Shown: positions 15,105 to 23,259, counted from the stretch's first letter. The stretch is 44,046 nt of DNA from Ruminococcus sp. CAG:403 (GCA_000437255.1 FR899083.1:26625-70670); one strand, 5' to 3'. Notes: a model not told the origin generated them from the letters alone. Made by a program: numbers and translations.

Positions 15105-17539
15105 ATTTTCCAAAAGTATTCAATCGTATCGTTGCCATGCTAACGAGCGGAATTATGACAGCTAGTATCGGCACCTGCTCTGCGTTTGCGGAAGAATCTA
15201 CTGCGATACAAAGCACAGCATTTTCTTCCAATTATGCCGCTGCTTTACAGGATGCACTTTACTTTTATGATGCTAATAAATGTGGAGATGGCATTACTGG
15301 CGGAAATTTAGAATGGCGTGGAGACTGCCATTTGGATGATGCTACTGTACCACTCATTCCAATGGGAGAAGATCATATTGGGACCAATCTATCACAAGAT
15401 TTTATTGACCAATATCAATCTATTTTAGATCCAGACGGAGACGGAACCATGGATTTAACAGGCGGTTGGCACGATGCCGGAGACTGTGTCAAATTTGGAC
15501 TACCAGGTAGTTATGCTGCCTCTACAGTTGGATGGGGATACTATGAATTTCGAGATGCTTACGAAGACACTGGTTTGCAATGGCATGTAGAAGACTTGCT
15601 TCGATGGATCAATGATTATTACTTAAAATGCACTTTTTTAGATGAAAACGGAGAAGTTGTTGCATTTTGTTATCAAGTTGGTGAAGGAGATATTGATCAT
15701 AATTACTGGATCACACCAGAACTGCAATCTATGGATGCACTTCTTGACTATGCACGCCCAGCCTACTTTGCAACTGTTGATACACCTGCATCTGATATGT
15801 GTGCCGGAACAGCCGCTTCTTTGGCGATCAACTACCTAAACTTCAAAGAAACAGATCCAGATTATGCAAAACAATGTCTGGATACGGCGCTTGCTTTATA
15901 CCGATTTGCAGTAAAGACACACGCAGCAGATGGAAAAAGCAGTTTAGGATATGACGGTGGATTTTATGAGTCCAGTTATGATTTTGACGAACTTGCATGG
16001 GCAGCTGTATGGTTGTATACTTGTACAGAAGATTGGAGTTATATTGATTCCATTATTTCACAATCCGATGTACAAAATGAAGATGGTTCCTATAACTATA
16101 CTGGTTACTTATCTCGAATTATTGTAGACACTGGGAATGACTGGCAAAATATTTGGGTACATTGCTGGGATACTGTATGGGGCGGTGTTTTTGCTAAATT
16201 AGCGCCTATTACTAATACAGAACGAGATTGGTACATCTTCAGATGGAATCTAGAATATTGGTCTGGAATCGAACATGAAGATCCTTCTGACACAACATTT
16301 CTAGCCAAAACACCGGCTGGTTTCTCTATGCTAAACAACTATGGATCCTGTCGATATAATGCTGCTGCACAAATGTGTGCAGCTGTTTACGCAAAAGAAA
16401 CAGGAGACAAGCGATTTTCTGACTGGGCGGTTACACAAATGGACTATATCCTTGGTAACAACCCAATGGGCTATTCGTATTTAGTGGGATATGGCGATCA
16501 ATACGCAAGTCATCCACACCATCGTGCTTCTCATGGTTCTACCACTTTAAATATGGATGATCCTGTTGATCAAGTGCATATCTTATGGGGTGCTTTGGTT
16601 GGCGGCCCGGATGAAACAGATAAACATGTTGACTTAACAAAAGATTATATTTATAACGAAGTAGCTGTTGATTATAATGCTGCTTTTACAGGTGCATTAG
16701 CTGGATTGTATGATTTATATGGAAAAGCACGTGGTGACAAAATCTTAGAGAATTTTCCCCCATCAGAACGAGATTACAAAGAGAATATTCAAGAGTTTTC
16801 TCTGGAAGCCGCTGTAGGACAAGAAGATAACATGGCTTCTCAAGTGCAAATCAAAATCCATAACAATACAATTTTGCCGCCACGCTATTTAGATCACATT
16901 AAAGTTCGGTATTACTTCAATATTTCAGAACTACTCAAAAATGGACAAAGCTTAGAAGATATATCTGTTCGAATGGATTATGATGAGGAAAAGGCAAATT
17001 CAGATGGAAAAACCGCTGTTTCTTATCAAATGAAACAATACAACAAAACCGGAGATTGCTATATTGAATTCATGTGGGATCACTGTATATTTTATGGAAA
17101 ACGCACCATTCAATTTGCTTTAATGGCAGAAGTTCAAAATGCAGACTACCAGTTTATTTGGGACGCTTCTAATGACTATAGCCGAGATGGCTTAACTTGG
17201 GCAGATGGAGAAGGAATTCTATTTGAAGAAGCATTAAAACCAACACACAAAATCACTATGTATGTAGACGATAAATTAGTTTGGGGAATTGAACCTGCTG
17301 ATTCATCTGACCCAATTGACAACAACATTTTATACGGAGATGTTAATTTAGATGGAACAGTAACATTGGCCGATATGATTCGCTTAAATCAATATCTATC
17401 CGCTCGTTTTGACTTAAATGATAGTGCACAAAAAAATGCAAATTGTGATTTAAGTGATCCAGAATTAAACGACCAAGATTTAAAAACACTGCTGTATTTT
17501 TTAATCGACCGAATCAACCAGCTTCCCGTCAAATCCTAA
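15101..17539 (+). CDS. Cellulosomal GH9 endoglucanase (GH9-CBM3c-dockerin)
   Basis: 812 residues. Secreted, dockerin-bearing cellulase; GH9 enzymes cut beta-1,4-glucan with inversion. Seen: signal peptide ending AFA (28-30), GH9 domain from about 43 to 555 with catalytic D125/D128 in GGWHDAGDC, HHRASHG (from H473) and the proton donor E520 in NEVAVDYNAAFTGAL, then a CBM3c-like module (about 565-705, starting near FSLEAAVGQ) that in such enzymes feeds a chain into the active site, and a dockerin (about 745-806). The first dockerin repeat is canonical (GDVNLDGTVTLAD); the second (DLSDPELNDQD) departs from the usual calcium-loop pattern. AAGGAG precedes the ATG, which overlaps the TrpR-like stop. 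Confidence 0.95.
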   Translation: MNFPKVFNRIVAMLTSGIMTASIGTCSAFAEESTAIQSTAFSSNYAAALQDALYFYDANKCGDGITGGNLEWRGDCHLDDATVPLIPMGEDHIGTNLSQDFIDQYQSILDPDGDGTMDLTGGWHDAGDCVKFGLPGSYAASTVGWGYYEFRDAYEDTGLQWHVEDLLRWINDYYLKCTFLDENGEVVAFCYQVGEGDIDHNYWITPELQSMDALLDYARPAYFATVDTPASDMCAGTAASLAINYLNFKETDPDYAKQCLDTALALYRFAVKTHAADGKSSLGYDGGFYESSYDFDELAWAAVWLYTCTEDWSYIDSIISQSDVQNEDGSYNYTGYLSRIIVDTGNDWQNIWVHCWDTVWGGVFAKLAPITNTERDWYIFRWNLEYWSGIEHEDPSDTTFLAKTPAGFSMLNNYGSCRYNAAAQMCAAVYAKETGDKRFSDWAVTQMDYILGNNPMGYSYLVGYGDQYASHPHHRASHGSTTLNMDDPVDQVHILWGALVGGPDETDKHVDLTKDYIYNEVAVDYNAAFTGALAGLYDLYGKARGDKILENFPPSERDYKENIQEFSLEAAVGQEDNMASQVQIKIHNNTILPPRYLDHIKVRYYFNISELLKNGQSLEDISVRMDYDEEKANSDGKTAVSYQMKQYNKTGDCYIEFMWDHCIFYGKRTIQFALMAEVQNADYQFIWDASNDYSRDGLTWADGEGILFEEALKPTHKITMYVDDKLVWGIEPADSSDPIDNNILYGDVNLDGTVTLADMIRLNQYLSARFDLNDSAQKNANCDLSDPELNDQDLKTLLYFLIDRINQLPVKS

Positions 17540-17547
17540 TTTATCGC

Positions 17548-17591
17548 ATTCGCCTGTTCTTCAATTGATATTTGAAAAAACAGGCGAATTT
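17548..17591 (+). terminator. Terminator after the GH9 gene
   Basis: ATTCGCCTGTT (17548-17558) pairs with AACAGGCGAAT (17579-17589), an 11-base stem followed by TTCT. Confidence 0.75.
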
Positions 17592-17604
17592 CTATCTTCA
17601 AATC

Positions 17605-17646
17605 AAAAAAATTGCTCAAAGTCTTATAAAAAACTTTGAGCAATTT
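17605..17646 (-). terminator. Terminator of the tRNA-Gln transcript
   Basis: A 13-base stem, AAATTGCTCAAAG (17609-17621) with CTTTGAGCAATTT (17634-17646). Read on the minus strand it ends in seven T (17611-17605), a good intrinsic terminator for the tRNA. Confidence 0.85.
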
Positions 17647-17659
17647 ACATAACAAAAAT

Positions 17660-17735
17660 TGGTTGGGATAGCTGGATTCGAACCAGCGGAATGACGGAGT
17701 CAAAGTCCGTTGCCTTACCCCTTGGCTATATCCCA
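17660..17735 (-). tRNA. tRNA-Gln (anticodon TTG)
   Basis: 76 bases including an encoded CCA. Acceptor stem TGGGATA/TATCCCA with discriminator A, anticodon loop CTTTGAC centred on TTG (reads CAA, and CAG by wobble), and a T arm with GGTTCGAATCC. It stands alone, with its own promoter and terminator, between the cellulase and the symporter. Confidence 0.97.
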
Positions 17736-17754
17736 ATTTAACATTACAGTATTT

Positions 17755-17783
17755 ATTATATCATAATTTAAAATCAGTGTCAA
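17755..17783 (-). promoter_or_regulatory. Promoter for tRNA-Gln
   Basis: On the minus strand consensus TTGACA (17783-17778), 17-base spacer with TGA at its end, and perfect TATAAT (17760-17755). The mature 5' end is 20 bases downstream. A near-consensus promoter fits a stable RNA. Confidence 0.88.
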
Positions 17784-17840
17784 GTACTTTTCAAATAATT
17801 TTGCTAGCCAAATAATATTCTTGTTTTATTGAAATAATAA

Positions 17841-17869
17841 TTGACAAAAAAAGAGATTTCCTGTATAAT
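17841..17869 (+). promoter_or_regulatory. Promoter for the sodium:solute symporter
   Basis: Both hexamers are consensus: TTGACA (17841-17846), 17-base spacer, TATAAT (17864-17869). Confidence 0.88.
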
Positions 17870-17880
17870 ATGTCTATGTG

Positions 17881-17908
17881 TGCTTGATTATAAGGTAATA
17901 ATCAAGCA
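17881..17908 (+). promoter_or_regulatory. 5'-terminal stem-loop in the symporter leader
   Basis: A perfect 11-base inverted repeat, TGCTTGATTAT (17881-17891) and ATAATCAAGCA (17898-17908), with a six-base loop. It begins about five bases after the expected transcription start, so it would fold at the very 5' end of the mRNA. It could protect the message or be a DNA operator; no T tract follows. Confidence 0.55.
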
Positions 17909-17941
17909 ATACAAATTTTATGATACAGGGAGTCGTAACAA

Positions 17942-19510
17942 ATGACAACAGCAGTAACACTTGGTATGATTATGGTGTATATTGCCATCATGATGGGAAT
18001 TGGTGTATACACCTCACGGAAAACAAAATCAGTAAATGATTTTGTTTTAGGCGGACGAAATGTTGGTTCTTGGCTCACAGCCTTTGCCTATGGAACTTCT
18101 TATTTTTCCGCAGTTGTTTTTATTGGATATGCTGGACAATTTGGTTGGAATTATGGAATTGCAGCCACTTGGATTGGCATTGGAAATGCATTACTTGGCA
18201 GTGCGCTTGCCTGGATGGTTTTAGGTCGCCGAACAAGAATTATGACCAATCACCTAAATGCAAAAACTATGCCAGAATATTTTGAAAAGCGCTTTCACTC
18301 AAAAGGTTTAAAAATTGCATCTGCCTTTATTGTATTTATTTTTCTAATTCCTTACACCGCATCCGTTTATAATGGCCTTTCCAGACTATTTAACATGGCA
18401 TTTGGTCTAGACTCTGATGCCTCTTATAAAATTATTATCATTGCAATGGCAATTATCACCGCAATTTATGTTATCTTAGGCGGTTATGCAGCAACTGCAA
18501 TCAATGATTTTGTACAAGGCATTGTCATGTTACTTGGAATCATTGCGGTTGTTGTTTGTGCCGTAAACAGCCAGGGAGGATTTAGTCACGCTTTAAAGCA
18601 ACTTGGTGAAATAGAATATCAAGGTATGACCGATCAATACAATAGTATTCTTGGACCAGACCCCATCAACTTAATCGGTGTTATTATTTTGACTTCTCTT
18701 GGAACATGGGGACTCCCACAAATGGTTCATAAATTCTACGCCGTAAAAGATGAAGCAGCAATAAAAAAAGGGACTATCATTTCTACACTATTTGCATTCA
18801 TTGTTGCAGGTGGATCTTACTTCTTAGGTGGGTTCGATCGCTTATTCTGTACCGTACAAGGAGAATCAGGTAAGACTTTTATTCGAACACTTCCAAATGG
18901 TTCCCTAGAATACGATGCAATGATTCCTGCCGTATTGAAATCGGCACTTCCAGAATTATTAATTGGACTGGTTGTTGTATTGGTATTATCCGCATCCATG
19001 TCCACGCTTTCTTCTTTAGTATTAACATCTAGCTCCACTTTAACCATTGATTTTATCAAACCAAAAATGAAAAAGCAAGACGAACGAAAAGAAGTCATTA
19101 TTATGCGTGCACTCATCGCAGCTTTTCTAATCATTTCGGTCATTATTGCATTTAATAAAACCGCCTCTATTTCTACATTAATGTCTTATTCTTGGGGTGC
19201 ATTGGCAGGTGCTTTTTTAGGTCCTTTTCTATATGGATTATATAGTAAAAAAATTACAAAACCGGCAGTTTGGACAAGCTTTATTGTAGGCATTGGACTT
19301 ACAATGGCACATATGTTCCTATTTGGTTTTGGTTGGTTCCCAGAACTGCGCAAAGCTGCCGCTTCTTTTCCACTGAATTTAGCATCTCCAATCAATGCAG
19401 GCGCAATTGTTATGATTCTATCCTTGATTCTTGTGCCGCTTGTCAGTTTGTTTACAAAGCCTTCTAATGAAAAAGAAGTGGAAGAAGTATTTTCTTGTTA
19501 CCAATCATAA
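17942..19510 (+). CDS. Sodium:solute symporter family (SSS) transporter
   Basis: 522 residues with about 13 hydrophobic segments. SSS proteins (PutP, PanF, SGLT relatives) import a solute with sodium. Seen: TSRKTKSVNDFVLGGRNVGSW after the first helix, ILGGYAATAINDFVQGIVMLLG (the family signature region in TM6), and SASMSTLSSLVLTSSSTLTID near 345-365, where conserved Ser/Thr residues bind sodium in PutP. The substrate cannot be read from sequence; proline or another small organic solute is possible. GGGAG precedes the ATG. It is a single-gene unit with a strong promoter, a 5' hairpin and a shared terminator with the converging Rrf2 gene. Confidence 0.9.
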   Translation: MTTAVTLGMIMVYIAIMMGIGVYTSRKTKSVNDFVLGGRNVGSWLTAFAYGTSYFSAVVFIGYAGQFGWNYGIAATWIGIGNALLGSALAWMVLGRRTRIMTNHLNAKTMPEYFEKRFHSKGLKIASAFIVFIFLIPYTASVYNGLSRLFNMAFGLDSDASYKIIIIAMAIITAIYVILGGYAATAINDFVQGIVMLLGIIAVVVCAVNSQGGFSHALKQLGEIEYQGMTDQYNSILGPDPINLIGVIILTSLGTWGLPQMVHKFYAVKDEAAIKKGTIISTLFAFIVAGGSYFLGGFDRLFCTVQGESGKTFIRTLPNGSLEYDAMIPAVLKSALPELLIGLVVVLVLSASMSTLSSLVLTSSSTLTIDFIKPKMKKQDERKEVIIMRALIAAFLIISVIIAFNKTASISTLMSYSWGALAGAFLGPFLYGLYSKKITKPAVWTSFIVGIGLTMAHMFLFGFGWFPELRKAAASFPLNLASPINAGAIVMILSLILVPLVSLFTKPSNEKEVEEVFSCYQS

Positions 19511-19519
19511 TCATCACAA

Positions 19520-19559
19520 AAAAATACCGTCTGATCGCATATCATCAGACGGTATTTTT
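19520..19559. terminator. Bidirectional terminator between symporter and Rrf2 gene
   Basis: A 15-base stem, from AAAAATACCGTCTGA (19520-19534) to TCAGACGGTATTTTT (19545-19559). It has a T run on both strands and serves two convergent genes. Confidence 0.9.
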
Positions 19560-19572
19560 CAATTATTTATAA

Positions 19573-20007
19573 TTAAATTACATAACTAGAAGATTGAGAA
19601 TCCGCATGATTTACAATATCTTCCAGTGTGATATGATCTACCACATCACAAATTGCCTGATACAATTTTTCCCACACAAAAAGGGTTGTACAGTCTGATG
19701 CACGTTCACATTGATTGACCTCATCTTCTAAGCAAGCTATCGGAGCAAGACTTCCTTCTGTCAAGCGAAGTACCATACCAACTGTATAAAACTTCGGTGG
19801 GTTGGTTAACTTATAGCCGCCTTGTGCACCCCGGACACTTTTTACAAAGCCTGCACGATTTAATAAAATAACAATTTGCTCCAAATATTTAATGCTAATA
19901 TTTTGACGTTTTGCAATTTCTCGCAATGGAATCGCAACGCCTTGATCATGCATTGCCATGTCGCACATCATACGCAATGCATAACGACCTTTCGTAGAAA
20001 TTTTCAA
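19573..20007 (-). CDS. Rrf2-family transcription regulator with iron-sulfur-type cysteines
   Basis: 144 residues. Winged-helix repressor family including IscR, NsrR and CymR. Seen: the typical opening MKISTKGRYALRMM, the helix-turn-helix IPLREIAKRQNISIKYLEQI (27-46), the wing VRGAQGGYKL, and three cysteines (C92, C100, C106) in the segment that holds the [2Fe-2S] or [4Fe-4S] cluster in IscR/NsrR. Spacing here is CX7CX5C. The start is TTG at 20007, supported by the conserved N-terminus and AAAGGA ten bases upstream. No isc, suf or cys genes are next to it in this window, so its targets are unknown; the divergent glycosyltransferase promoter is one candidate. Confidence 0.9.
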   Translation of the reverse strand: MKISTKGRYALRMMCDMAMHDQGVAIPLREIAKRQNISIKYLEQIVILLNRAGFVKSVRGAQGGYKLTNPPKFYTVGMVLRLTEGSLAPIACLEDEVNQCERASDCTTLFVWEKLYQAICDVVDHITLEDIVNHADSQSSSYVI

Positions 20008-20058
20008 TGAAGGAACATCCTTTCCATATACTACAAAACATAGTAATTTTATATACTT

Positions 20059-20087
20059 ATTATATCCTGCTTTTCCAAAAAAGTCAA
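20059..20087 (-). promoter_or_regulatory. Promoter for the Rrf2 gene
   Basis: On the minus strand TTGACT (20087-20082), 17-base spacer, TATAAT (20064-20059). The -35 box is 39 bases from the -35 of the divergent glycosyltransferase promoter, close enough for a shared regulator site. Confidence 0.8.
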
Positions 20088-20125
20088 CTACAATTTAGTA
20101 TTTTTCTACAAGGCATGGAAAAAAG

Positions 20126-20154
20126 TAGACAAAGTGCTTATTCTATGCTATAAT
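20126..20154 (+). promoter_or_regulatory. Promoter for the galactofuranosyltransferase gene
   Basis: TAGACA (20126-20131), 17-base spacer ending in TGC, perfect TATAAT (20149-20154), an extended -10 promoter. Confidence 0.78.
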
Positions 20155-20197
20155 AAATTTTAAAGTTCATAGAAAATAAAAAGGGAGGGGAGATGCA

Positions 20198-21928
20198 GTG
20201 CGTCTATTTTCTTGTTCTTTTCCAAAAAAGCGAGCAGAAGAAACATTCGAACTATATTTTCGATGTACAGAACCCGGAACTGAAAAAGTACGCCTACTTT
20301 CCGATCAAACTTTATGCTTACCACCAGGTTCTAAATTAACAACAGATACATACTTGAATAGTTTTTCGGAATCATCATATTATAAATACTGCGCTTGTAT
20401 GGATTATCATACTGAATTGCTATGCAGTGGACATGGCATTGCATCTTTGTTCTATTGTGGGGCAGATCAGCAAAGACAGCAAATTGGAAAATCTGTTTCT
20501 TTTCACTCGGAGCAACCAATATCCATTCATTTACCAATAAGGCCAATTCAAAATTCAATGAAAAATGGCATTTACTATATTCAATTGGAAGCGCTAGAAG
20601 AAAATGTCATATGGTATCAAGGTGCCTATTATGCGGATGCTACTCCTCAACAACATACTCGGCTTGCAATTGTAACTTGCACATATCATAGAGAATCATG
20701 GATTCAAAAAAACATACAGGTATTTCTTACGTTTTTGAAACAATCTAATTTACCAGCTAGCATTTTTATTGTAGACAATGGTCAAACACTCTCTAGCATA
20801 GAACAAAGTCATTCTCAAATTCAAATTATTTTAAATGCTAACACAGGCGGATCCGGTGGATTTACAAGAGGAATGCAAGAGGTTCTTGCTTCTTCCAATT
20901 CCTATACACATGTTTTATTAATGGATGATGATATTAATATCTTACCTGTGTTATACGAAAAAATAATCACATTTCTAATGTTTTGCAAAACATCATATTC
21001 TAATCTTGTACTGGGTGGTTCCATGTTAGATATGGAACGTCCTTATTTGCAATTTGAATCTGGAGCCTACTGCCGGAATAGGCAATTGATCGGAATTCAT
21101 CCTAACTTAGATATGCGACAATTGACTCACGTTTTACAAAATGAATCTGCACCAAAACCAGACTATAATTCTTGGTGGTGCTGCTGCATTCCAGTACAGC
21201 TGATTCGTAAAACTGGAAAGCCACTTCCCATGTTTATCAAATTCGATGATGTAGAATATGCATTACGTGGAAAATTTTCCATCTTGGTTCCAAATGGTAT
21301 TTGCGTTTGGCATGAAAATTTTGATAAAAAATACAATCCTGCACTGGAATATTACATCAAACGAAATAGTTTAATTACATATGCCATTCATGATGCACCT
21401 TGTTCAAGATTAAATATGCTCAGAGTGCTTTGGGCAGATGGAATACGCCAAATTTTTTTACAGCGTTATTTTTGTGCCGATCTAATACTTCGTGCTTATG
21501 AAGACTTCCTAAAAGGGCCGTCTTTTTTAGAAAATACAAACAGCGAACAGCTCAATCAAGACATTCTATCCGTACAGCCGAAACAGATTCTAATTGAACA
21601 TCCTCTTACATCGGAGACTGCCAATCTTTCTAAATGGAAACAAGTATTATTTTTAGGTGGATTGCTACTTCCCAATCGCTATCAGCAAAAAGAGCCAATT
21701 ACTTTGCCATTGCAAAGCGCATGCACAGCACAATGTTTTGGCAAAAAGCATATTTTTCATCAAAATCCATATACCCATTATGGATTTGAAACCACATTGA
21801 AAAAGAAAACCGCCTTTCAATTAATAGGAAAGTTATTCAAAACCACATGGCACTGTATCTGGAAAAAGAGGAAGGTCGAACAAGCCTATCGAAAAAAAGT
21901 ACAAGATAAAAGCATGTCATTCGATTGA
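20198..21928 (+). CDS. GlfT2-like galactofuranosyltransferase (GT2 fold)
   Basis: 576 residues. Mycobacterial GlfT2 builds galactan from UDP-galactofuranose at the inner membrane face; this is a Firmicute relative. Seen: an N-terminal beta-sandwich-like region (1-150), a GT-A domain from LAIVTCTYHRE (156-166), NANTGGSGGFTRGM (213-226), the metal-binding D243-D244-D245 in LMDDDIN, a WW pair at 326-327, the catalytic-type D350-D351 in FIKFDDVEY and H372 in VWHENF. These correspond to the DDD, DD and His of GlfT2. The C-terminal 200 residues are helical and basic. The GTG start has a strong GGGAGGGG site. The mutase that supplies its donor is the next gene. Confidence 0.87.
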   Translation: MRLFSCSFPKKRAEETFELYFRCTEPGTEKVRLLSDQTLCLPPGSKLTTDTYLNSFSESSYYKYCACMDYHTELLCSGHGIASLFYCGADQQRQQIGKSVSFHSEQPISIHLPIRPIQNSMKNGIYYIQLEALEENVIWYQGAYYADATPQQHTRLAIVTCTYHRESWIQKNIQVFLTFLKQSNLPASIFIVDNGQTLSSIEQSHSQIQIILNANTGGSGGFTRGMQEVLASSNSYTHVLLMDDDINILPVLYEKIITFLMFCKTSYSNLVLGGSMLDMERPYLQFESGAYCRNRQLIGIHPNLDMRQLTHVLQNESAPKPDYNSWWCCCIPVQLIRKTGKPLPMFIKFDDVEYALRGKFSILVPNGICVWHENFDKKYNPALEYYIKRNSLITYAIHDAPCSRLNMLRVLWADGIRQIFLQRYFCADLILRAYEDFLKGPSFLENTNSEQLNQDILSVQPKQILIEHPLTSETANLSKWKQVLFLGGLLLPNRYQQKEPITLPLQSACTAQCFGKKHIFHQNPYTHYGFETTLKKKTAFQLIGKLFKTTWHCIWKKRKVEQAYRKKVQDKSMSFD

Positions 21929-21953
21929 CAAAATATGCATACTTTGTTATAAT
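21925..21953 (+). promoter_or_regulatory. Promoter for UDP-galactopyranose mutase
   Basis: Consensus TTGACA (21925-21930, overlapping the stop of the glycosyltransferase gene), 17-base spacer, TATAAT (21948-21953). The mutase can therefore be expressed apart from the transferase. Confidence 0.82.
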
Positions 21954-21987
21954 TAAAAAGAAAGCCAATTCTATAAGGGAAAGTACA

Positions 21988-22029
21988 CGTTCCATTATGA
22001 TAAGACGATTATCTTATCCAAATGGAACG
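21988..22029 (+). promoter_or_regulatory. Long stem-loop in the glf leader
   Basis: CGTTCCATT (21988-21996) pairs with AATGGAACG (22021-22029), then GATAAGA (21999-22005) with TCTTATC (22012-22018), a two-by-two internal loop between and a six-base loop. It lies between transcription start and ribosome site. No T tract follows, so it is not a simple terminator. Confidence 0.6.
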
Positions 22030-22056
22030 CAATTCAAGAAACAGAAAGGACATACC

Positions 22057-23163
22057 ATGAACCAATACGATTATTTAGTTGTAGGAGCCGGATTATTCGG
22101 TGCTGTTTTTGCATACGAAGCAACCAAGCGAGGAAAAAAATGCTTGGTAATTGATAAAAGAGATCACATTGGCGGAAATATTTACTGTAAAACAATTGAG
22201 GGCATTCACGTTCACCAGTATGGTGCACATATTTTCCACACCAGCAACCAAGAGGTTTGGGACTATATCAATCAGTTTGCAACATTCAATCATTATATCA
22301 ATTCACCTGTTGCCATTTATCATGATGAATTATATAATTTGCCGTTCAATATGAACACCTTTAGCAAAATGTGGAACATTAAAACACCAGCAGAGGCAAA
22401 AGAAAAAATCGCACAACAAATTGCGGAACTGAATATTGAAGAACCAAAGAATCTGGAAGAACAAGCACTTTCGTTAGTCGGAAAGGATGTATACTACAAG
22501 TTAATTAAAGAATATACAGAAAAACAGTGGGGACGTCCTTGTACAGAATTGCCTGCTTTTATCATTCGTCGTTTGCCGCTACGATTCATTTATGACAATA
22601 ACTATTTCAATGACCGTTATCAAGGCATTCCAATTGGCGGATATACACCGATTATTGAAAAAATGTTAGCTGGTTGTGATGTTTTAACGGAAACAGATTA
22701 CTTTACATGGATTCAGGATCACAAAGACATTGCAAAAAAAACTGTATTCACCGGTCAAATTGATGCATTTTTCAACTATCAACTGGGTGTGTTGGAATAT
22801 CGTAGTGTTCGTTTTGAAACAGAAGTACTGGACTGTGAGAACTACCAAGGAAATGCTGTAGTCAATTATACTTCTCATGACCAACCGTATACACGAATTA
22901 TCGAGCACAAGCATTTTGAATTTGGCAAGCAGCCAAAAACTGTCATCTCAAAGGAATATTCATCAGAATGGACCAAGGGATGTGAGCCCTATTATCCTGT
23001 TAATAATGCGCGAAATAACACGCTATATCTTGCTTATGAAGAACTTGCCAAAAAAACAGAAAATGTAATTTTTGGTGGTCGTTTGGGTCAATATAAGTAT
23101 TATGATATGGATAAAGTTATTCTAGCAGCATTAGAGGCTGTACAATTAGAATTTGGAGATTAA
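22057..23163 (+). CDS. glf: UDP-galactopyranose mutase
   Basis: 368 residues, the usual size. Flavoenzyme that interconverts UDP-galactopyranose and UDP-galactofuranose using reduced FAD. Seen: the dinucleotide motif DYLVVGAGLFGAVFA at the N-terminus, VIDKRDHIGGNIY, GAHIFHTSN, EYTEKQWGRPCTELP, RLPLRFIYDNNYFNDRYQGIP with the substrate-binding Arg and Tyr residues, and GRLGQYKYYDMDKVI at the C-terminus (FAD contact). The ATG at 22057 has AGAAAGGA upstream; the frame stays open back to 21925, but that stretch contains the promoter and the leader hairpin. It pairs functionally with the GlfT2-like gene. Confidence 0.96.
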   Translation: MNQYDYLVVGAGLFGAVFAYEATKRGKKCLVIDKRDHIGGNIYCKTIEGIHVHQYGAHIFHTSNQEVWDYINQFATFNHYINSPVAIYHDELYNLPFNMNTFSKMWNIKTPAEAKEKIAQQIAELNIEEPKNLEEQALSLVGKDVYYKLIKEYTEKQWGRPCTELPAFIIRRLPLRFIYDNNYFNDRYQGIPIGGYTPIIEKMLAGCDVLTETDYFTWIQDHKDIAKKTVFTGQIDAFFNYQLGVLEYRSVRFETEVLDCENYQGNAVVNYTSHDQPYTRIIEHKHFEFGKQPKTVISKEYSSEWTKGCEPYYPVNNARNNTLYLAYEELAKKTENVIFGGRLGQYKYYDMDKVILAALEAVQLEFGD

Positions 23164-23196
23164 TAATATTTTCAATATCTATTTCTAGTTTGTTCA

Positions 23197-23225
23197 TTGC
23201 ATTCTATTGCTTGCCATGCTATAAT
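23197..23225 (+). promoter_or_regulatory. Promoter for amt-PII
   Basis: TTGCAT (23197-23202), 17-base spacer ending TGC, perfect TATAAT (23220-23225). This predicts a leader of about 170 bases before the amt start. Confidence 0.78.
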
Positions 23226-23243
23226 AATTAAGCAATTGGATGC

Positions 23244-23259
23244 AAAATAAGCTTATTTT
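23244..23259. promoter_or_regulatory. 16-base perfect palindrome just after the amt transcription start
   Basis: AAAATAAG directly followed by CTTATTTT, starting 18 bases after the -10 box. A short inverted repeat ATATT-TG-AATAT follows near 23262-23273. The position suits a repressor operator, but the sequence is AT-rich and could be chance. Confidence 0.4.

Noticed and set aside
21925..22056. UDP-galactopyranose mutase starting at 21925
   Set aside because: The stretch contains the promoter and leader hairpin; the conserved N-terminus begins at 22057 behind AGAAAGGA.
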